Source of the DNA: Lachnospiraceae bacterium AD3010
Lineage (GTDB): Bacteria > Bacillota > Clostridia > Lachnospirales > Lachnospiraceae
Assembly: GCA_000622025.1 (NCBI GenBank)
Contig: KK211387.1
Coordinates: 355,945 to 419,944, forward strand
Direction of reading: 5' to 3'
DNA: 64,000 nt
Within the stretch, counting starts at the first letter, position 1. Every line of letters starts with the position of its first letter. Both the position numbers and the translations under genes were made by a program. The notes beneath the pieces are model-generated. The model ran no database searches and was not told where the DNA came from. It saw nothing but the letters and a program-made list of their open reading frames with translations. Shown one piece after another: positions 10,501-16,392 of this stretch.

Positions 10501-11136
10501 GATATGCTGGAGGAATTCCTGGCTGTGATGGAAAGCGTGCTTATAGCTATGAGGGAGGAAAGCTCGGTCAGAAAGCTAAAGGATCACCTTCCCGCAAGGC
10601 TTTATCCGAAGCACTTTGAGCTCCCGGCGTCAAGGCTCAATGCATATCTCGGTAAGGAGGTCATCCCCGGAGGAAGCGAAGAGCTTATGGTAAAGCCCTA
10701 TGTGCTGGATGAATACGGAATAAAGAAGCCCTTCGGTGCCTGGGGAAGACTCTATGTACTGGACCAGAAGGTTAATGGAGGAGGCGAGAGCATTGAAAGC
10801 CTTTATTCTCCAGGGACCATGTACGATACGGGGATAGAAGCGAGGATCACACCGGACAAGAAGGTTGAAGCCCTGTATCAGGCAGGAAAGACGGTCATAA
10901 GGGAGACTTTGGCCGGAAGATCCTTTATCAATCTTTTCGAGCTTGAAAAAACACTTGTTTCTTATCCCGGGATCGATGAGGCCGAGGCCTCGGTCGTATA
11001 TGGGGAAAACAATCTTTTCCATATAAGGGCTGTGATAAAGACCTCAAAGGAAACGGATCCTGAGGAAATAAAGAAGTATGTGGGAGAAAAGCTGGGTAAG
11101 GCTATGATCCCTGAAATAATCGACGAGGAGAAGTAA
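7504..11136 (+). CDS. NRPS-like protein: adenylation, carrier and condensation domains
   Basis: 1210 residues. An AMP-binding (ANL) domain fills about 1-520: FTSGTTGRGKGVMI near 183-196, GQGYGMSECSPV near 331, TGDIGY near 404 and GRLKNLIILGNGENV after it. A carrier domain follows with GLDSF, the phosphopantetheine serine being Ser576. From about 625 comes a condensation-type domain (YPLTRLQMYFAY) with VAHIIGDG at about 748-755: the second His of HHxxxDG is present, the first is Ala. It should activate an acid, load it on the carrier and transfer it to an acceptor. No phosphopantetheinyl transferase or thioesterase is adjacent. The hydrolase gene starts 5 bases later, so an operon is likely. 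The product is unknown. Confidence 0.85.
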   Translation: MITYENTVTVRELLEKCVAKYGKTPYLRYERDDDVIYDISYERFGELCRIVGAFVNERREKEGRPLKVGLFGSASAHYISVLVGVMASGNIAVPLDNQLDMAHLSDCLDRSDVDILFYDWVLRPMVEDIRDKCPKIRELYSLQPVRKEPSLNDILMDMRYTGHEWNVGGSEPDVRPDDLCMILFTSGTTGRGKGVMITNANIVGNILSLDDIDDKVEHPVCLCVLPIHHSFCINSDVLRSLQIGATLCINGPLSLLGKHLRLFEPHIMHMVPMIAKALYNKISAMAAADPGLTDRDALRLVYGRNISRIVCGGGGLSAALARKYADLKVRIGQGYGMSECSPVISEAVYDRLDKIESAGKVIKRVEVRIAEGGEIQVRSPFVMKGYYGDPEITAETFTEDGWLKTGDIGYLDDENFLFLTGRLKNLIILGNGENVAPEEIEESFETEPLITDILVYGEDDMIKCEVYPDFKYAEANGIDNVELEVEEIVKQHNKSLPTYKRIMYTGIRRQPFLKTTSKKIIREAFFKERKDSKEFEKSLRLPEDEKQQKIYEICAQVLGHRKFGIDTDLYTAGLDSFGSIMLLTGMQDTLELSVTLTQLMENPTVERLASIWDAKDKEKKVDYSVREKYPLTRLQMYFAYVMRGNTTANLPFFFKLGSRIDMDRMEEAIRALFDIHPVLRDRIEPGEDGKLYNFRDDKREITIERSKMTEEEWEEKRKTLLVPFTYTPGENLYHIGLYEAGEDKYLFFDVAHIIGDGMTMNILLQDLNRLYMKEEVKKSDYTFYEYLLDETARDEAGLRDKDIAFYKELLEGLEIKRSILAKMDSYDLGTAHNASIKGMFSNLNKEDTKGLCRMYGVSENALFLSAFSYTVSLFSSLDDVVISSIHNGRTDGRWVQIAGSFFATYIFRYKRIPHETVKEMLNRSADQILHTMETHMSSQHADEMFIQYQGTLLDIPQIGGESATGIKIQLDSLPFHLMIYEAERGYTYELRYWENRFDRDMLEEFLAVMESVLIAMREESSVRKLKDHLPARLYPKHFELPASRLNAYLGKEVIPGGSEELMVKPYVLDEYGIKKPFGAWGRLYVLDQKVNGGGESIESLYSPGTMYDTGIEARITPDKKVEALYQAGKTVIRETLAGRSFINLFELEKTLVSYPGIDEAEASVVYGENNLFHIRAVIKTSKETDPEEIKKYVGEKLGKAMIPEIIDEEK

Positions 11137-11141
11137 GGCTG

Positions 11142-12734
11142 ATGGAAAAGAGAAGTATAAGAATACCGCAATCCGGTGAAAAAGACTCACTTCTTTCGCT
11201 CACGGATGATTTTATCAATAGCTCCGATCTTTCACCAAAGGAGGGACTGCACTTAAGGCTGGTGGTGGAAGAGATCGCGGAAATGCTGAAGCTTCTTGAT
11301 GATACAAGGACTGCCGATCTGGATATAGAGGGGGACAGGGAAAACTTAAGGATCCGCTTAACTCTCCAGAAAAGCCCGGAGGGCAGAGAAGATACCGCCT
11401 GGGATCTTACCGAATTTAACGGAGTTACGGATAAGATACGTTTCCTTTTGGGAAGCAGCTATGAAACGCTGGAGGCTCTGAGGGAGGAAGCGGAGGCTCT
11501 CGGGGTACGGAAGCAGAAGGCAAAGTACCTTAAGGAAGCAGGTTATCCCTATGACGAGGATGCCTATGTATGGACCATGGAGGCCTATAACTTCTCGGCA
11601 TTCGACCGCTTTGAGGAATTCGGAGAGGTGGACTGGGGAGAGATAAGCCATTCCATTATTGCGAATCTCTCCGATGATATCCGGATCTTTATCCTTCCGG
11701 ACAGGACAGAGCATTGTGTATATGTGTCATTTAAGGGCGCTAAACAGGAGAAGGGCAAAAAATACGATATCGATCCGGAGCTCCTTCCCCTGTATAAGAT
11801 CCCGGTTGCGAAGTCGCGCTTTCAGATAAGGCTTGTTCAGCTCCTGTATAAGAGGCTGCACTATAAGCAGCGTTCCACTCCGGAGTACAGCCTGATCCGC
11901 CATACCATACCGATCGATGCCTCTCCGAAAAAAAAGCTCACGGTACTGGAATATATTCCTGCCGGGTTTAAGGACAGCGATAAGGCATTGCCGACAGTGC
12001 TTTTCCCGCACGGCGGAGCCTTCCTCTTCCCCGGACTTCCCTACCACTACCGTCTGGCCGCAGCGATTACGACAAGGCTGTCCTGCAGGGTATTTTTCCC
12101 GATCTATGACCTGGCACCGAAATATGCCCCTCCCACGCAGATAAAGGAGGTTTACGAGCTTTACGGCTATCTTTTGGAAAATGCCGAAAAATACCATATA
12201 GACAGGGAAAGGATCGCCGTTATGGGTGACAGCTCCGGGGGAACCATCTCGGCAGCAATCTGTCTTCTTGCAAGAGATGAGGGATTACAGAAGCCCTGCG
12301 CACAGCTCCTTCTTTATCCGAGCCTTGATACCCGGGGAGAGACCTTATCCATGAAAAAATACCCCGATGTTCCGGTGGTTAACAGCGAAGCTGTAAACGC
12401 ATATAAAAAGATACTGAACGCGGACAAAGAAGAGGGCAGGAAATATTATCTGTCTCCAATAGAGGCTTCCTCCCTTTCGGAGCTTCCTCCAGCATATATC
12501 GAACCGGCAGAATTTGATGCGCTGCATGATGAGGGGGTGGCATACGCTGAGGCTCTTAAGGAGGCCGGCTGCGAGGTTGAATTAAACGAAACAAAGGGAA
12601 CCGTGCATTCCTTTGATATGGCTAAGGACAGCAGGGTGTTTTTAGCTGCCCTTAACCGGAGGATAGAGTTTTTGAAAAGATCCTTCGCTGGCGCTCAGGA
12701 TGACAGGAACGCTGGCACTCAGGATGCAAAATAA
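11142..12734 (+). CDS. Alpha/beta hydrolase (HSL type) with RsbW-like N-terminal domain
   Basis: 530 residues. The C-terminal half is a hormone-sensitive-lipase-type esterase: oxyanion motif HGGAF near 290, nucleophile elbow GDSSGG (Ser about 364), acid in FDALHDEG about 457, and His in GTVHSF about 487. The first about 200 residues are unusual. DDFINSSDLSPKEGLHLR followed by VVEEIAEMLKLL matches the N-box region of RsbW/SpoIIAB anti-sigma ATPases, but the Asn and His of the usual EExxxNxxxH are Met and Leu, so ATP binding is doubtful. The last about 19 residues (RSFAGAQDDRNAG...) are encoded by a dispersed repeat. It lies between the NRPS-like gene and the GH13 gene. Confidence 0.8.
   Translation: MEKRSIRIPQSGEKDSLLSLTDDFINSSDLSPKEGLHLRLVVEEIAEMLKLLDDTRTADLDIEGDRENLRIRLTLQKSPEGREDTAWDLTEFNGVTDKIRFLLGSSYETLEALREEAEALGVRKQKAKYLKEAGYPYDEDAYVWTMEAYNFSAFDRFEEFGEVDWGEISHSIIANLSDDIRIFILPDRTEHCVYVSFKGAKQEKGKKYDIDPELLPLYKIPVAKSRFQIRLVQLLYKRLHYKQRSTPEYSLIRHTIPIDASPKKKLTVLEYIPAGFKDSDKALPTVLFPHGGAFLFPGLPYHYRLAAAITTRLSCRVFFPIYDLAPKYAPPTQIKEVYELYGYLLENAEKYHIDRERIAVMGDSSGGTISAAICLLARDEGLQKPCAQLLLYPSLDTRGETLSMKKYPDVPVVNSEAVNAYKKILNADKEEGRKYYLSPIEASSLSELPPAYIEPAEFDALHDEGVAYAEALKEAGCEVELNETKGTVHSFDMAKDSRVFLAALNRRIEFLKRSFAGAQDDRNAGTQDAK
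12674..12728. repeat. Dispersed palindrome copy A, inside the hydrolase 3' end
   Basis: GAAAAGATCCTTCGC at 12674-12688, then GCTCAGGATGACAGG, followed by a partial second unit ending CACTCAGGATGCA. It is read through as the last codons of the hydrolase gene. Confidence 0.75.
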
Positions 12735-12751
12735 AAAAGCGAGGTGTATAA

Positions 12752-14425
12752 ATGGCCTGGTATGACGAGGCGGTATTCTATCATATTTATCCTTTGGGAC
12801 TTCTCGGAGCGCCAAAGGAGAATACTTATTCGGGCGTGACCCACAGATTGAATAAGCTTAACCTCTGGATAGAGCATATAAAGGAGATTGGCTGCAATGC
12901 ACTTTATATCGGCCCTCTTTTCGAGTCTGTGGGACATGGCTATGAGACCACCGATTACCGTAAGCTGGATTCAAGGCTGGGTGATAATAAGGATCTTCAG
13001 AAATTTGTGAAGAGCTGCCACAAAAAGGGGATAAGGGTCATACTGGACGGTGTATTTAACCACACCGGCCGGGATTTCTTTGCATTCAGGGATCTCAAAG
13101 AGAAGAGGGAAGGGTCCAGGTACAGGGACTGGTACTGCAACGTAAATTTTAACGGAAATAATGAGTATAACGACGGCTTTTCCTATGACAACTGGGGAGG
13201 CTATAACCTTCTTGTAAAATTGAACCAGAGAAATCCGGAGGTAAAGGACTATATCGGTGAGACCATCCGTTTCTGGGTTCATGAATTTGATATCGACGGA
13301 CTTCGTCTCGATGCGGCGGATGTTCTGGACTTTGATTTTATGAAGATGCTGAGAGCTGTTGCCTCCGAGGTAAAGCCGGAATTCTATCTTATGGGAGAGG
13401 TTATCCATGGGGACTATTCCAGGTGGGTAAACGAGGGAACCCTGCACTCCGTAACTAACTATGTTATGCATAAGGCCTTTTATTCGGGGCATAATGACCA
13501 TAATTATTTCGAGATCGCCCATACACAGAGAAGGCTTGACGGAATGGGTTTAAACGGGGCAGGTGCCTTCAGGCTCTATAATTTCGTGGATAATCATGAT
13601 GTGGAGAGGATATTTACAAAGCTTCAGAACAAGGCTCATTTTACGCCTGTTCATATTCTTTTATATACCATGCCCGGGATCCCTTCCGTATATTACGGTT
13701 CGGAATTTGCTATTGAGGGGAAGAAGGAGAAGTATTCCGATGCATCTCTTAGGCCGGCACTGGAGCTAAATGATTTCAAGGATGCTGTTAAGGAGAATCC
13801 GGCCACAAAGCTTATAGCTGCTCTTGGAAGGATAAGACAGGCAAACCAGGAGCTTTCATACGGGGACTATAAAGAGCTTTTCCTTACCAACAGGCAGTAT
13901 GCTTTTTCCAGAAGCTTCGAGGGAAGAAGCGTGATAGTTACGGTTAATAATGATGACAGCTGTTATTCTATGACACTTCCGGCCTACGGTGCAGAGCAGT
14001 ATACAGGAGCGCTGTCGGGAGAAAGGGTCAGCGCAGCCGGAGGAAATATAGAGGTTACGGTACAGGGTAATTCCGGAGAGATCTGGGTTCCGTCAGGCCG
14101 TGAGACGGAAGACGGGACGGAGCCTGCAGGAGCTCTTCAGCCGGTAATAAGCGGGGTAACTATCGAGGATACGGTGTCGTCCGGGGTGGCTGAACCCGGT
14201 GCTGATACTGATAATATGAGCGGTGATGCTGCTTCGGATGTTGGGAAGCCTGAGGATGTAGCTAATGATAACAAGAGTTATTCGGACGGTATAATTGCGG
14301 GTCTGCAGGAAGCCATAATCGCCATAATGGAAAAGAACGGTCCTGTTACTGACCAGATGAGGAGGGATGTGTACAACAATACGTATCACGATTCCCTGAT
14401 CACCTGGATAAAGAGCTTCAGATAG
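12752..14425 (+). CDS. GH13 alpha-amylase family glycosidase
   Basis: 557 residues, no signal peptide, so cytoplasmic. The (beta/alpha)8 barrel starts with EAVFYHIYPLGL. Conserved residues: nucleophile Asp187 in GLRLDAAD, acid/base Glu216 in MGEVIHG, and Asp283 in VDNHDVE; GVFNHTG forms conserved region I. It probably hydrolyses or transfers alpha-1,4-glucans or maltodextrins. A short beta domain ends near 450, after which a Gly/Asp/Val/Ser-rich linker leads to a helical tail (GIIAGLQEAIIAIMEKNG) not usual in GH13. GAGGTGTATAA precedes the ATG. Its stop lies 3 bases from the convergent rsgI stop. Confidence 0.88.
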   Translation: MAWYDEAVFYHIYPLGLLGAPKENTYSGVTHRLNKLNLWIEHIKEIGCNALYIGPLFESVGHGYETTDYRKLDSRLGDNKDLQKFVKSCHKKGIRVILDGVFNHTGRDFFAFRDLKEKREGSRYRDWYCNVNFNGNNEYNDGFSYDNWGGYNLLVKLNQRNPEVKDYIGETIRFWVHEFDIDGLRLDAADVLDFDFMKMLRAVASEVKPEFYLMGEVIHGDYSRWVNEGTLHSVTNYVMHKAFYSGHNDHNYFEIAHTQRRLDGMGLNGAGAFRLYNFVDNHDVERIFTKLQNKAHFTPVHILLYTMPGIPSVYYGSEFAIEGKKEKYSDASLRPALELNDFKDAVKENPATKLIAALGRIRQANQELSYGDYKELFLTNRQYAFSRSFEGRSVIVTVNNDDSCYSMTLPAYGAEQYTGALSGERVSAAGGNIEVTVQGNSGEIWVPSGRETEDGTEPAGALQPVISGVTIEDTVSSGVAEPGADTDNMSGDAASDVGKPEDVANDNKSYSDGIIAGLQEAIIAIMEKNGPVTDQMRRDVYNNTYHDSLITWIKSFR

Positions 14426-14428
14426 AGC

Positions 14429-15535
14429 TTAGGGACCGCCTCCCGGGCCGTCGCGGCCGCCATCGCCGTGGTCTCCCGGACCGGGACCGTGATCTTCTTT
14501 AGGACCGTCCTTCGTATCATCATCTGGTTTTTCGGAATGTCCGCCGGATTCTGTTTCCGGCGGATTTTCATTGTCTTCAGGGTGAGTGGGAGGCTCCAAG
14601 TCCTGACCGGGCTGTTCCTGCCGTATTTCCGGGGCGGGAGGCTCTATGTCCTGACCATCCTGATTCGGCTGATCCTGCTGTATTTTAGGAGCGGGAGGCT
14701 CAGTGCCCTGAGAGCCGGGATTATCCATAACCGGGCTGCCCTGATTTTCGGGAGCGGGATTATCCACAGCCGGGATGCCAGGATTTTCAGGCCTCTGGTC
14801 TCCCGTACTTTCCGGATTTTCAGGTCTCTGGTCTCCGGGGCTTTCCGATTTTTCAGGCCTCTGGTCTCCTGTACTTTCCGGTCTTTTAGGACTCTGATCC
14901 CCCGTGTTTTCCGGTCTTTTCGGACTCTGATCCCCACTGCTTTCCGGAGCAGGAGTATCCGTATCCTGAGAGCCGGGGTTATCCATATCCCGGCTGTCCG
15001 GATTTTCGGGAGCGGGATTATCCAAAACTCTGCTCCCCGGATTTTCGGGAGCGGGAGCCTGAGCGCCCTGATCATCTTCGCTCTCCATCCTGTGTTTATC
15101 AAACTTTAGCTCTATTGCCTGAGAAACCTCGGGAACGGGCCTTCCCTTCATATCTCTCTTTATCTCCTTAAGGAGCTCTTCATTTTCTTCGTTTCCGGCG
15201 TTTATCTCAATGACGCGGCCGTAAATATTAACACCAAGGGTGACCTCAGGATCGGAAGAAATGGGTATAGTGGAAGCCGGACAGGCGAAGCTGACCATTG
15301 CGCCGGAAAGCATAAGGACAGCAAAGGAGGCCGCTGCAGAGTACAGGAAACGCCGGGGAAAGCGGAGATTATGCTTTGATTTTGCTTTTTCAAAGCTGAT
15401 TACAGCATCGTCTGTATCAGGAAGCTCCAGCAGGGTTCCCTTTTCATAGCCTCTGTTTTCCACATAGCGCATACTCCCGTCATGCATAAGAACGGCGGCT
15501 TTATTCTCTTTTACACCTATTACAACTGCTTTCAT
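14429..15535 (-). CDS. rsgI: RsgI-like membrane anti-sigma-I factor with Pro-rich repeat tail
   Basis: 368 residues. Residues 1-50 form an RsgI N-terminal domain (KAVVIGVKENKAAVLMHDG), which binds SigI in the cytoplasm. One transmembrane helix lies near 60-83. An extracellular domain follows (VTLGVNIYGRVIEINAG), corresponding to the region that self-cleaves in characterised RsgI proteins; the common NPS motif reads SDPE here. From about 155 to the end it is a disordered Pro/Asn/Glu tail with repeated GDQRPENPES-type units, ending in a Gly/Asp/His-rich stretch. No carbohydrate-binding module is seen at the tail, unlike many clostridial RsgI proteins. The start is one base after the sigI stop, so the two are co-transcribed. 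Confidence 0.85.
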   Translation of the reverse strand: MKAVVIGVKENKAAVLMHDGSMRYVENRGYEKGTLLELPDTDDAVISFEKAKSKHNLRFPRRFLYSAAASFAVLMLSGAMVSFACPASTIPISSDPEVTLGVNIYGRVIEINAGNEENEELLKEIKRDMKGRPVPEVSQAIELKFDKHRMESEDDQGAQAPAPENPGSRVLDNPAPENPDSRDMDNPGSQDTDTPAPESSGDQSPKRPENTGDQSPKRPESTGDQRPEKSESPGDQRPENPESTGDQRPENPGIPAVDNPAPENQGSPVMDNPGSQGTEPPAPKIQQDQPNQDGQDIEPPAPEIRQEQPGQDLEPPTHPEDNENPPETESGGHSEKPDDDTKDGPKEDHGPGPGDHGDGGRDGPGGGP

Positions 15536-15536
15536 T

Positions 15537-16250
15537 TTATTCCAGAAAGGCTCCTATAGCTTCATAGCTCCCGCACCTGATAAGTATTGATGCAAGAATG
15601 AATTTCCTGTGTCTGTCAAAGGTTTTCCTGTTCATACTGCTTCGCTTCAGCATTTCCGAGACCGGAAGGCTCTTTTTCTTCTTAAAAAGCTCCGTAAGGG
15701 GCGGGGGATCAAAAAATTTTTTAATGAGCTCACTACAGGCACTCTTTGTTTTTTCGGATTTCGGAGAGTACTCCGGAAGCTCGAAAAGATCCACTCCGTA
15801 GCTCTTCAGTTCTTTTTCAAGGTCTTCAAGCTCGTACTTCAGATCATTATCGGTATAGACTGCAGTCTTCCTGTTGATCTCCTCCTTAAGGGTGATGGAT
15901 GCGGAGTCATCGTCATAATCGATATCCCCGGAAAAGGAGGCAGGGTCTGTTATGATCTCCATGTCTCTTGCTGAATTTTTTCTTATCTCGTCAAGTATCC
16001 TGCTTTTAATCACAAGAGCCGCATAATTCCAGAAGGCGCCCTTTTCTTCATCATAGGAATCAAGGGCTTCGGAAACTGCGAGAAGAGCCGTGGAAAAAAC
16101 GTCATCACTGTCGGATACGCTGTGCTTAAGTATCCGCGCTGTGAGACGGAGGATATGTGTACGCTCCGAAGAAAGAAAGCTGTTTTTTGCTTCGGGGCTT
16201 TCTTTAGCGGCTGCAGCTCTTCTGTTTTCTTCTGCTTTATTTGCGGTCAT
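15537..16250 (-). CDS. sigI: RNA polymerase sigma factor, SigI family
   Basis: 237 residues. The N-terminal region carries the SigI version of sigma region 2: FSTALLAVSEALDSYDEEKG followed by FWNYAALVIKSRILDEIRK. The C-terminus has the SigI-specific block LPVSEMLKRSSMNRKTFDRHRKFILASILI, here given in two parts by position (about residues 190-220). Alternative sigma factor; in Bacillus it serves heat and envelope stress, and in cellulolytic clostridia polysaccharide-use genes. RsgI is encoded directly downstream. No clear ribosome binding site precedes the ATG at 16250. A SigI-like promoter element at 16286-16314 suggests autoregulation. Confidence 0.85.
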   Translation of the reverse strand: MTANKAEENRRAAAAKESPEAKNSFLSSERTHILRLTARILKHSVSDSDDVFSTALLAVSEALDSYDEEKGAFWNYAALVIKSRILDEIRKNSARDMEIITDPASFSGDIDYDDDSASITLKEEINRKTAVYTDNDLKYELEDLEKELKSYGVDLFELPEYSPKSEKTKSACSELIKKFFDPPPLTELFKKKKSLPVSEMLKRSSMNRKTFDRHRKFILASILIRCGSYEAIGAFLE

Positions 16251-16285
16251 ATTATACTGATTGTACCACTGTTACTAAAATTATG

Positions 16286-16314
16286 TACGATACCCGGAGA
16301 TAAAATAACGGGGT
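16286..16314 (-). promoter_or_regulatory. Putative SigI-type promoter for sigI-rsgI
   Basis: On the minus strand ACCCCG (16309-16314), exactly 19 bases, then CGTA (16286-16289). This resembles the ACCCCC / CGWA elements described for SigI promoters. It mirrors the rightward element at 16329-16357, with the same spacing. Confidence 0.5.
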
Positions 16315-16328
16315 ATATTTTTTTTCTT

Positions 16329-16357
16329 ACCCCGAAATCCGGATCACTGCCTCCGTA
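16329..16357 (+). promoter_or_regulatory. Putative SigI-type promoter for the carbohydrate-binding protein gene
   Basis: ACCCCGAAA (16329-16337) followed by CGTA (16354-16357); 19 bases separate ACCCCG from CGTA. The transcript would start near 16364, before AAGGAGG and the ATG at 16393. CGGGGTA (16309-16315) and TACCCCG (16328-16334) also form a 7-bp inverted repeat. Confidence 0.55.
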
Positions 16358-16392
16358 TTATTGATTATCAAAGAAATATAAGGAGGCATTTT

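Noticed and set aside
14468-15109. Long frames opposite and alongside the 3' half of rsgI
   Set aside because: The repeated GC-rich sequence coding the Pro-rich tail leaves other frames open; composition and lack of start signals show they are shadows.
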